NCBI RefSeq assembly: GCF_030295935.1
Contig: NZ_AP027362.1
Location: 1,364,001 to 1,428,000, forward strand
Source: Thalassotalea piscium
Lineage (GTDB): Bacteria; Pseudomonadota; Gammaproteobacteria; Enterobacterales; Alteromonadaceae
Length of the DNA: 64,000 nucleotides
Reading direction: 5' to 3'
Made by a program: the position numbers and the translations under genes. The notes beneath the pieces were generated by a model. That model had not been told where the DNA came from. It did not search any database and worked only from the letters and a program-made list of their open reading frames with translations. Of this stretch, positions 29,318 through 37,464 are shown one piece after another (within the stretch, counting starts at the first letter, position 1; every line of letters starts with the position of its first letter).

Positions 29318-29833
29318 ATGCGTCTATTAAAGTCAACAAAAGTAACCGATTTACATTCTAATATTGATCACCACTTTACGCGTGAAGCCACTCGCGCGAT
29401 TGTATTAAATGGTGAGAATATTCTCTTGTTATATACCAAGCGCTATCATGATTACAGCTTACCTGGTGGCGGCATTGATGACGGTGAAGACAATATAACC
29501 GGCTTAATACGTGAATTACGCGAAGAAACTGGCGCGCAAAATGTTACTAATGTAGAGGCATTCGGCTGTTATGAAGAGTATCGTAATTGGTATAAAGAAG
29601 GGTATGACGTAGTGCGTATGCTTTCCTATTGTTATACCTGCGAAATAGATCAAGAACTTCTAGCTCCCCAATTTGAACCGCATGAAGTTAACAATGGTAT
29701 GCAAGCACTTTGGATGAACATCCACGAAGCCATCCGTCATAATGAATTGGTGATGCAAGGTAGTGAGAAAAAAGGCTTGTCGATTGAACGTGAAACCTTT
29801 TTATTAAAGCGTATAGTTGCTGAGTTAATTTAA
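29318..29833 (+). CDS. NUDIX hydrolase
   Basis: Hydrolyses a nucleoside diphosphate linked to another group; the substrate is unknown. The Nudix box is complete: GGGIDDGEDNITGLIRELRE followed by ETG fits GX5EX7REUXEEXGU. The start ATG 29318 (MRLLKSTKVTDLHSN) is chosen because it fits related proteins. The frame is open further upstream to a TTG at 29261, but that would run to within 10 bp of the MITE-like element. About 171 residues, cytoplasmic, not obviously in an operon. Confidence 0.88.
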   Translation: MRLLKSTKVTDLHSNIDHHFTREATRAIVLNGENILLLYTKRYHDYSLPGGGIDDGEDNITGLIRELREETGAQNVTNVEAFGCYEEYRNWYKEGYDVVRMLSYCYTCEIDQELLAPQFEPHEVNNGMQALWMNIHEAIRHNELVMQGSEKKGLSIERETFLLKRIVAELI

Positions 29834-29989
29834 ATAATATTAACAGGGACGCGTCAGCTATAAAAAATTAAATGTCTCCGTTCCCTTTTATTCTTATATT
29901 TATTAATCTAAACATAAATTATTGTACATAACTTATGTTTATATTAAAATTTTTAAAAATATTTACTTAAAAAACAAGCGATAACAATA

Positions 29990-31186
29990 ATGATGTTACT
30001 CAAAAACTATTTCTTAATAGTACTTTTTTTCTGCTCTTTTAATTCATTTTCAAGTGAGACTGTTAATTTAAAAAATAGTGAATCTATTTACACCTTATCT
30101 TTAACTTCTAGGTCTCATTTTGATAACTATGTATCTGAAAACATGGACGGAACATTAAATTATAATTGGGATAGCGCTACAGCTTGTCTTAGTCCTTATG
30201 TGGATAATGTGGCAATGAAGAAGATCCTCAACAATAATATTGATTGGTTCAAAAAGGTAAAAACTAAGCCTTTTTATAACCGCGAGGTGTATTTGAAAAA
30301 CAATGATTTTTTGCAGTCTATCAAGCAACCTAACTCTCATGCATACATGATAATGAGAGGGCCTGTTTCTTATAGTTTTTTTACGTTAGGGACAAATAAA
30401 AAAGAATGTGACATTCTTATATTCAGTGAGAGTGAATTGAATGTTTTGGCCGAGAATGAAAAGCGCGGTCGATACGATTGGATTAAATTAAAAGATAAGT
30501 ACCGTAATTTAAAGAGTTTTAGCATAAAGTCGATTTGGGAAGGGGATATATTTAAACCTAGTAGTAATTGGGAAATGGGAATATTGAAATTTGATCAAAT
30601 AATAGATAGCAAGTCGTTAAATAAGTACATGATGAGCAATGCTAATGATATAGAAAACAAAAAAAACGTTCAGAAAGAATTATACAAGAATGGGGTTGAT
30701 TACTTTTTTGTTAAACTGCCAAGTTATAAAGTCAATTATGAATTTTGTGGAATTCAATACAAAGTTAACAAAGAAACTCCATTGGAGTCTGCGATGGTTC
30801 ATTTGGCCAATAAACCCCAAAATACATATATTGCAAAAAACATTACTGAATTGTTTAGGCGTATTATTAAAGACTCAAATGCTTGCGGAATTCTACAGGC
30901 AGAACCCGCTGATTTAGACAAATTAAAAACTGCTCTTAAAAGAAGAGATATGACCGTCGAACTCATGGATTATTATGTTTCTAAAGAAAAGTTTAACGCT
31001 TTAGATAAAGCAATAAGTAAAAGAAAAATAGAAATTAAGAAAAATAAAGCTTTACTCAATGAACGTATGACTGACTACGAATGTACTGATGGATTAGCAT
31101 ACCTTGCAGAGCAATGCGTTTTGACTGATAAAACTAAGGCTTGTTTAGCATATAATGCCATGTATGACAGGTGTGCAAAAAGATAA
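29990..31186 (+). CDS. Hypothetical secreted protein with C-terminal cysteine cluster
   Basis: Family not recognised. The 398-residue product has a clear signal peptide (about residues 1-22, FLIVLFFCSFNSFSS), so it is predicted to be periplasmic or exported. No catalytic motif was recognised. Cysteines are spread through the chain and concentrated in the last 35 residues (YECTDG, AEQCVLTD, KACLAYN, DRCAKR), suggesting disulfides. Base composition is noticeably more AT-rich than the flanking metabolic genes and codon use is Lys/Asn-heavy, compatible with acquisition by transfer (inference). It stands alone, with about 290 bp of apparently non-coding DNA after it. Confidence 0.72.
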   Translation: MMLLKNYFLIVLFFCSFNSFSSETVNLKNSESIYTLSLTSRSHFDNYVSENMDGTLNYNWDSATACLSPYVDNVAMKKILNNNIDWFKKVKTKPFYNREVYLKNNDFLQSIKQPNSHAYMIMRGPVSYSFFTLGTNKKECDILIFSESELNVLAENEKRGRYDWIKLKDKYRNLKSFSIKSIWEGDIFKPSSNWEMGILKFDQIIDSKSLNKYMMSNANDIENKKNVQKELYKNGVDYFFVKLPSYKVNYEFCGIQYKVNKETPLESAMVHLANKPQNTYIAKNITELFRRIIKDSNACGILQAEPADLDKLKTALKRRDMTVELMDYYVSKEKFNALDKAISKRKIEIKKNKALLNERMTDYECTDGLAYLAEQCVLTDKTKACLAYNAMYDRCAKR

Positions 31187-31476
31187 GTTATATATATTGG
31201 TCTGTCCTTTTATGGACCCCATCTATGCACCGACTAGACATCTAAGGCTAAAAGAAACGCTTGAGCAAATTGAGAAAGTTCAATCTCTGCTTGTTCAAGC
31301 GGACTACCCCAACAGAGACCTTCACTATTTAAAAGGGGAGTGCAATTTAATTGTTTTTATAATCAGTCAGACTAAATTGACATGAACTTGGCAAAGCTTC
31401 AATTATTTACACCGCTCATATTTATTATTATGGTTACCTAATAATAAGTGATACCAAATCAGCAAAAGGAAGACGA

Positions 31477-32433
31477 ATGAAATTGCATAAATTACTCTCT
31501 ATATTATCTATATCAATTACTTTGAGCGCTAGTGTTAGTGCTAATGAAGCTAAACTTTATCAAGTTGAACAGTTAAAGGTAACTACGCTGTCAACTATGT
31601 TAGCAAACCGCGGAATAGGTGAGTGGGGTTACGCTGCACTTATTGAAGTTGACGGTCGTAAAATATTATTTGATACAGGTAATCGACCGCAAACTGTACT
31701 GCAAAATGTTAAAGATCTTAATGTAGACCTTTCGGATGTTGAAGATGTTATTTTAAGCCATAATCATGGCGATCATACTGGTGGGCTAGAAACCTTAAGA
31801 GCACACTACCAAAAGTTAAACCCTAAAGCGCTTTCGCACGTGCATGTAGGGAAGGGGATTTTTGCAAAACGTGTTGGGCGAGCTAATCGAATGTTAGCAA
31901 TGAAAAGTGCGCTAGAAAATCAAGGAGTAGTGTTTAGTGAGTATGCTAATGTTAAAGAAATTTATCCGGGTGTTTGGTTAACGGGTAATGTTGCACGTGT
32001 CCATCCTGAAAGAAACTGGGGAGGAAGAGGTAGAATTGAAACGTCAGATGGGCAAATAGAAGACAATATCCCTGAAGATATGTCGTTAGTTATTAATACC
32101 AAAGACGGTTTGGTATTGGTTGCTGGCTGTGGACATGCGGGTATTATTAATACGATGGAGCATATTGTTAAACATATTTCTCCTCATAAAATTACTACGG
32201 CAATAGGCGGCTTTCATTTAGTTAATGCTGAAGATCAACACTTGGCTTGGACGGCGAATAAGCTTAAGCACTTTGGTTTACAAAACTTGATGGGAGCGCA
32301 CTGTACAGGTATCAATTCTGTATTTGCATTGCGTGAGTTATTACAGTCAAACAGAGAGCAAGTAGTTGTAGGTTCAGTTGGCGACAGTTTTAGCTTAAGC
32401 GAAGGGGTTAAACCTGGTGGTATCGCGAGGTGA
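31477..32433 (+). CDS. Metallo-beta-lactamase-fold hydrolase, exported
   Basis: 318 residues starting with a signal peptide (LLSILSISITLSASVSA), so probably periplasmic. The metal-binding motif HNHGDHTGG (about residue 97) and the later GCGHAGI and GGFHLVNA histidines identify the fold. The arrangement resembles the group annotated as 7,8-dihydropterin-6-methyl-4-(beta-D-ribofuranosyl)aminobenzene-5'-phosphate synthase-like. The true substrate is unknown and nothing points to beta-lactam hydrolysis. An AAAGGAAG ribosome site precedes ATG. The gene is monocistronic. Confidence 0.88.
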   Translation: MKLHKLLSILSISITLSASVSANEAKLYQVEQLKVTTLSTMLANRGIGEWGYAALIEVDGRKILFDTGNRPQTVLQNVKDLNVDLSDVEDVILSHNHGDHTGGLETLRAHYQKLNPKALSHVHVGKGIFAKRVGRANRMLAMKSALENQGVVFSEYANVKEIYPGVWLTGNVARVHPERNWGGRGRIETSDGQIEDNIPEDMSLVINTKDGLVLVAGCGHAGIINTMEHIVKHISPHKITTAIGGFHLVNAEDQHLAWTANKLKHFGLQNLMGAHCTGINSVFALRELLQSNREQVVVGSVGDSFSLSEGVKPGGIAR

Positions 32434-32657
32434 TTTTAGCCAAAGTAAAAGGGATTCAAGTTTTATTGTTATAGGTATTTTTCTTTCTAAACAGAAACTT
32501 TTAGGGATATTTCTATTTTTATTCTATATTAATTGAGGAATTTTTACTTGTGATTACTGTTCGGGTTAAGTTTCACATTAAGAATACTCTAATGAGAGTA
32601 ATACAATGAGTTTAGTACTCATTTATGAGCTCTAAAATGAATCAGGGAAATAATAAT

Positions 32658-33473
32658 ATGAATACAGATGAAATAATTAGCCAAATTACCAGTATGGCTG
32701 TGCTTTACGGACCAAAACTCATTGGCGCGATATTGGTTTGGATCATTGGTGGCTGGGTAATTAAAGTTATCAGTGGTGTTGTTCAAAAAACAATGAATAA
32801 AGCGGGTACTGATCCGTCGTTGAAGCCATTCTTATCAGGCATTGTAAATGGCCTGTTGAAAGTAATGTTAGTTATTACGGTGCTGGGAATGTTAGGCATC
32901 GAAATGACCTCGTTTATTGCTATTATTGGTGCGGCTGGTTTAGCTATTGGTATGGCTATGTCGGGCACATTACAAAACTTTGCTGGTGGCGTAATGATCC
33001 TTGTTTTTAAACCGTTTAAAGTAGGCGATGTGATAGATGCACAAGGTTATGTCGGTACTGTTTCACAAATTCAGATCTTTAATACCATCTTAAAAACGCC
33101 TGATAATAAAACGATAATAATTCCAAATGGTGGGTTATCAACGTCATCTATGACCAATTACTCTACTGAGCCGAAAAGACGTGTTGATTGGACTATTGGT
33201 GTTGCCTACGGTGACGATTTAGATAAAGCGCGTGAGGTTATTAAGCGTTTATGTGATGCTGATGAGCGTATTTTAAAAGATCCTGAAGTGTTTATTGCTG
33301 TTTCAGCACTTGCCGACAGCTCAGTTAACTTTGCTGTTAGAGCATGGGTAAATGCGCCAGATTATTGGGCTGTATACTTTGCAATGAATGAAAATGTTTA
33401 TAAAACGTTTGCTACAGAAGGGTTAAATATTCCTTTCCCACAAATGGATGTTCATTTACATAAAGATACTTAA
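32658..33473 (+). CDS. Small-conductance mechanosensitive channel, MscS family
   Basis: Inner-membrane tension-gated channel that releases solutes on hypo-osmotic shock. About 271 residues, the MscS size. The pore helix TM3 is AAGLAIGMAMSGTLQNFAGG (about residues 95-114), with the Ala/Gly-rich face of MscS, preceded by two further helices. The cytoplasmic beta domain begins VFKPFKVGDVIDAQGYVGTV and contains IIIPNGGLSTSSMTNYS. I chose ATG 32658, which has AGGGA 10 bp upstream, over upstream ATGs at 32625 and 32637 that lack one. Terminator downstream. Confidence 0.93.
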   Translation: MNTDEIISQITSMAVLYGPKLIGAILVWIIGGWVIKVISGVVQKTMNKAGTDPSLKPFLSGIVNGLLKVMLVITVLGMLGIEMTSFIAIIGAAGLAIGMAMSGTLQNFAGGVMILVFKPFKVGDVIDAQGYVGTVSQIQIFNTILKTPDNKTIIIPNGGLSTSSMTNYSTEPKRRVDWTIGVAYGDDLDKAREVIKRLCDADERILKDPEVFIAVSALADSSVNFAVRAWVNAPDYWAVYFAMNENVYKTFATEGLNIPFPQMDVHLHKDT

Positions 33474-33495
33474 GCTGTAGATGTCACTTTATAAG

Positions 33496-33529
33496 AAAGC
33501 GCTAATCATAAATGTGGTTGGCGCTTTTT
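33496..33529 (+). terminator. Terminator after mscS-family gene
   Basis: AAAGCGCTAATCA / TGGTTGGCGCTTT imperfect stem followed by TTATT. Confidence 0.78.
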
Positions 33530-33533
33530 ATTA

Positions 33534-33759
33534 ACTCGGGTTAAGCAAAGTTACTCAGTAAGCTATTTTTGAGCCTATCTACGTTGAATTTGTTGCCAAT
33601 AGCCCGCTATTGGATCAAAAAATTCGCCTTGATATTCACAAAACTGTCAATACTGAGAAATAAAGGTTAGATTTTTTAAACAGTGAATTAAATTAAACTA
33701 ATTAAAAAAAAACAATGTTTTATGTGAGAAAATCAACGTTCATTAACCCGAGTACAGGT
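33534..33759. repeat. Diverged MITE-like element, family B-related
   Basis: About 226 bp flanked by TA. Inverted ends are ACTCGGGTTAA on one side and, on the opposite strand, ACCTGTACTCGGGTTAA on the other, so one end appears to have lost 6 bp. It shares TTGCCAATAGCCCGCTATTGG- and CCTTGAT..CACAAAACT-like interior words with family B copies. Confidence 0.6.
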
Positions 33760-33781
33760 TAACTAGAACAATGATTTACTA

Positions 33782-34909
33782 TTATTTTGGTTCGAGCCTT
33801 TTTATACCTTCTCCATCAATTCCCACATAAATATAACCATCGTTACCTTGTAGTAAACTTCGTGTACGGCCAATATTTTCAAATACCCTCTCTTGGCTAA
33901 TAACTTGTTTCTCTTGGATAGTTAGTAACACTAAATGATTAAATTTCATTGAACCTGCTAAAAACTTCCCCTTCAAAGAAGGGTATTTATCACTAGAGAC
34001 ATAAATCATACCTGATGGAGCAATTGATGGTGTCCAATGTAGAGCAGGTGATTGCATACCTTGCATCTCAGTTTTATCTGTAAAAGTTGTACCACTATAG
34101 TTGATGCCATAACTTACTAAAGGCCAGCCATAATTAGCGCCTTTTTTAATTATATTGACTTCATCACCGCCGCGAGGACCATGTTCATGAGACCAAATAT
34201 TTTGGGTAACAGGGTCTATACTTAAACCTTGTGGATTACGATGACCATAAGAATAAATTGCGGTTTTAGCTCCCTCTGTAGTTACAAATGGGTTATCAAT
34301 TGGAATACTACCGTCGTCATGTAGCCGATATATTTTGCCGCCATCTTTGCTAATGTCTTGTGGGAGTAAATCACGTTGACCTCTGTCACCTATCGAGAAA
34401 TATACATAGCCTTTATCATCGAAAACAATTCTACTGCCATAGTGTTGGCCTTTTTGAGTGTTAGGCGTGGCTTTATACAGTAATTGTTGATTAGTTAATG
34501 ACATTGTCGTTATGTTTAATTTTGCTCGCATAAGCGCTGTATTACTGCCAGAGTCTTCACCTTGTGGGCTTGCAAAAGTAAAATATAGCCATTGGTTTTT
34601 GCTAAACTGGGGGTGAAGGGCAAGATCAAGCAAGCCACCTTGTCCGTTACTATGAATTTCAGGTAGCCCAGTAATAGATTGAGTTAATAAACGGTTATTT
34701 TTAATTACACGAAGCTCACCCGAGCGTTCACTAATAACAATTTCTTTACTAGGCAGTTGTACCATAGCCCAAGGTATAGAAACGCCTTTCACCACTACAT
34801 TGGCAGAAATATTTTTATCTAAACCGTTTGTTAGCATGGGTTGGCTATCGTAAGCATTGCTAACCTTACTAAGTAATAAAGCCAAGAATAATGTTACATA
34901 TAATTTCAT
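33782..34909 (-). CDS. PQQ-dependent sugar dehydrogenase family protein (YliI/Asd type)
   Basis: Six-bladed beta-propeller of the soluble glucose dehydrogenase (GSDH/YliI) family, periplasmic. About 375 residues from the ATG at 34909, which begins a signal peptide (KLYVTLFLALLLSKVSNA); a longer in-frame start at 34966 would bury it. Family motifs include GQGGLLDLALHPQF, FSIGDRGQRDLLPQD and HEHGPRGGDEVNIIKKGANYG, the last carrying the His and Arg that contact PQQ/substrate in homologues. The physiological sugar is unknown, and no PQQ biosynthesis genes are present in the window. Confidence 0.9.
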   Translation of the reverse strand: MKLYVTLFLALLLSKVSNAYDSQPMLTNGLDKNISANVVVKGVSIPWAMVQLPSKEIVISERSGELRVIKNNRLLTQSITGLPEIHSNGQGGLLDLALHPQFSKNQWLYFTFASPQGEDSGSNTALMRAKLNITTMSLTNQQLLYKATPNTQKGQHYGSRIVFDDKGYVYFSIGDRGQRDLLPQDISKDGGKIYRLHDDGSIPIDNPFVTTEGAKTAIYSYGHRNPQGLSIDPVTQNIWSHEHGPRGGDEVNIIKKGANYGWPLVSYGINYSGTTFTDKTEMQGMQSPALHWTPSIAPSGMIYVSSDKYPSLKGKFLAGSMKFNHLVLLTIQEKQVISQERVFENIGRTRSLLQGNDGYIYVGIDGEGIKRLEPK

Positions 34910-34999
34910 TATTTTCTCTATTGCGCGATTTATGTACAGTGTTATAAATATAGTAGGTAGAGTCAATAATCATTGAGTTTTTAACAAGGCGAACTTATA

Positions 35000-35199
35000 C
35001 CAATCTCACTAACTATGTGCTTATCTCTATTGGCTAAAAATAACCAACCACTGTGTTATTTGTTTTATAATTATCGCTACAAGGATGTAGCTTATGTGGA
35101 CAATGCAAAAGCATAATTGCCCTGAACAGCTTGTTATGAAAGCATGCATTTGAATGTTTTTACTGCGTATAAAGTAGAGCACTTAACTGATGAAACTGG
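35000..35199. repeat. MITE-like element, family A, copy 3
   Basis: About 200 bp, flanked by TA, with ends CCAATCTCACTAACTATGTG and (opposite strand) CCAGTTTCATCAGTTAAGTG. It contains the CTACAAGGATGTAG module. It occupies the gap upstream of the PQQ-type dehydrogenase gene and downstream of the DUF885 gene. Confidence 0.8.
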
Positions 35200-35266
35200 T
35201 ATTAGGCGTTGAAGTTATAATGACTAGAGGCGGGAGTTTAAGGTTTTGTTAGGGGGGATTTCTGAT

Positions 35267-35301
35267 AAGAATCAATAGACCGCATGGGTCTATTGATTCT
35301 T
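35267..35301. terminator. Perfect 15-bp hairpin after DUF885 gene
   Basis: AAGAATCAATAGACC / GGTCTATTGATTCTT with a GCAT-type loop, just downstream of the minus-strand DUF885 stop. There is no strong T-run, so termination is probable but not certain. Confidence 0.6.
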
Positions 35302-35324
35302 GAGTGTTGGCCTAAAGTAGCAGG

Positions 35325-37151
35325 TTATTTAGCTAATGTATCTGCAATATATTTATCAATAAATCGCTCTAAAAGGTTAAGTGGTACAGCGCCATTTTTT
35401 AATACAACGTCGTGAAAGTCACGTAAGTCGAACTTATCACCTAGCGCTTTTTTAGCTTTTTCGCGCAAATCGAGTATTTTCATCATTCCCACTTTGTAAG
35501 AAGTTGCTTGTGCAGGCATTACAATATAGCGCTCAATTTCGGCGACAACATCAGACTGAGCCATGCCGGTATTTAATTTCATATAGTGAATGGCTTCTTC
35601 ACGCGTCCATTTTTTATAATGAATGCCTGTGTCAACAACTAAACGAACCGCTCTAAATAGCTCAGCTTGTAAACGACCAATATTATCGAAAGGGTCGTTT
35701 TGAAATCCCATTTCCCATGCAAGATATTCACTATATAGCGCCCAACCTTCAACATAAGCGGTAAAAGGTGAAAACATTCTAAATAGTGGTAAACCTTCTA
35801 GCTCCATTGCTACTGCAATTTGAAAGTGATGTCCCGGAATACCTTCATGATAGGCCAAGGTGCGCATTGAATATTTTGGAGTCGCTTTAATGTCGTATAA
35901 GTTGGCAAAAAAGCGGCCTGGCCTACTACCATCAATAGCAGGTTGTTGGTAATAGGCACCTGGAGAAGTTTTTTCTTTAAATTCAGGAATTCTTACCACT
36001 TCCATTCCAGCCTTTGGACGTATTCTAAATGCGGAATCTAAACCAGCATCTATTTCATCAAGTATTGTTTGATAATCAGCTAAAATTTGTGCACGGCCAG
36101 CATCACTGTCTTCATAATAAAAACTCTCTTGTGCAGCTAAACTCTCAATTGCTTCAGTAAAGCCTTGAGTAACGTCGTAATTTTGTGCAGCTAAAATAGT
36201 CATTATTTCTGATTGGATACGGTTAACTTCTTTTAGGCCAACATCATGAATATATTGAGGTGTATAATCAGTTGTGGTGTAGAATTTCAAAGATGCAACA
36301 TAAGCAGCTTCGCCATTGGGTAAGCGCCAAAAACCATCGTCGTTGGTCGCTTTTGATTGTAATGTTGTGAAGTAGTCAATTAATAACTGATAAGCAGGGT
36401 GAACATATTTATTAATATTACTTTTAGCTTTTGCGAGTAATTCTGTTTGCTCACTTTCTGTAACATTACCGCTATCTGTCATTTTTTTAGCTAAAGACGT
36501 ATACAGAATGTTTTCTTCAATAGGCGTGTTTACAAAGCCATTCATTTCTTCAAGCACGCGCTCAATAACAAATAATGGTGGAATAATCCCTTTGTCTTCT
36601 CTTAACTTTATGCCTTCTAATTCTTGGGTAAATTTAGTTTTAATGAGCATTAATCGCGATAAATAATTATTAACATCATCAACATTATTTATTTGGTGCT
36701 GGGCTTCCATAAAGCTTGGGTAAGCGCTTTGAATACCAAATAATTGGTTTACAGGGTAGTCATGAAAACGAAACTGCTCGGTTTCCTGTGCAAAGTTAAG
36801 TAAATATAATGCGATTTCTTTAGAAAGAAGATCTGATTCACTTAAGCTTGCGTCATCGTACGAGTTGAGTGTGTTAAGTACTTGTTTCAACTTTACATAC
36901 AGCTCATCAGATTTAGCTAAACTTGCATCGTCTAGCTTAGCATTATGACCTGTTATTCCTAACGACTCTAAAAAGCCTAACGAGGTTAATGTTTCAGGAC
37001 TTTGAAATGCCATTTTAAGCACTTCACGATCGACAAAAGAACGAAACCTTATCGGTTTATCTGAATACCATTCATAAGATGCGAAACTTCCTGCAATAAC
37101 GATTACCGAAAGTAATAATATGCCGAACCATTTTACTATTTTTTTAACCAT
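35325..37151 (-). CDS. DUF885 family putative metallopeptidase
   Basis: 608 residues, with an N-terminal signal-anchor helix (WFGILLLSVIVIAGSFASY), so it is likely attached to the inner membrane facing the periplasm. The motif YHEGIPGHHFQIAVA (about residues 434-448) resembles an HExxGHH zinc site, as described for DUF885 proteins, which are regarded as putative M32/M3-like peptidases. A second conserved segment is VEGWALYSEYLAWEMG. Substrate unknown. It is divergent from the M16 peptidase gene across about 310 bp; this gap holds no recognised feature. Confidence 0.88.
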   Translation of the reverse strand: MVKKIVKWFGILLLSVIVIAGSFASYEWYSDKPIRFRSFVDREVLKMAFQSPETLTSLGFLESLGITGHNAKLDDASLAKSDELYVKLKQVLNTLNSYDDASLSESDLLSKEIALYLLNFAQETEQFRFHDYPVNQLFGIQSAYPSFMEAQHQINNVDDVNNYLSRLMLIKTKFTQELEGIKLREDKGIIPPLFVIERVLEEMNGFVNTPIEENILYTSLAKKMTDSGNVTESEQTELLAKAKSNINKYVHPAYQLLIDYFTTLQSKATNDDGFWRLPNGEAAYVASLKFYTTTDYTPQYIHDVGLKEVNRIQSEIMTILAAQNYDVTQGFTEAIESLAAQESFYYEDSDAGRAQILADYQTILDEIDAGLDSAFRIRPKAGMEVVRIPEFKEKTSPGAYYQQPAIDGSRPGRFFANLYDIKATPKYSMRTLAYHEGIPGHHFQIAVAMELEGLPLFRMFSPFTAYVEGWALYSEYLAWEMGFQNDPFDNIGRLQAELFRAVRLVVDTGIHYKKWTREEAIHYMKLNTGMAQSDVVAEIERYIVMPAQATSYKVGMMKILDLREKAKKALGDKFDLRDFHDVVLKNGAVPLNLLERFIDKYIADTLAK

Positions 37152-37464
37152 AGAGGCCTCTGTTTTATATCAAGCTATTATTGAAATAGCCGAATTTATT
37201 ATTATTGTTGTAATTCTTAATGGCAGTAAAAACTAACACGCCTTAATAACTCAGAATAATCTAAAAAAGCATCACTGTCTTTTTTTATATCATGATTTAA
37301 GTACAGCTAACCTTTTACGGAATTTAATAAATTTAGTAAATAATGTCTTACATTTATACATTGTACTTAAATTGTTACATATCGTTAGGCTTTATCCTGA
37401 CAAAACTAATGAAAAACTTGTAATAGTTACTTAAGATATAGCAATAATAAAATAGGGAATTACC

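Noticed and set aside
31155-31385. 76-codon frame overlapping the end of the secreted orphan
   Set aside because: Its middle (RHLRLKETLEQIEKVQSLL) looks protein-like, but it overlaps the upstream gene, has no ribosome site and no recognised family. It could be a gene remnant, but I cannot support it.
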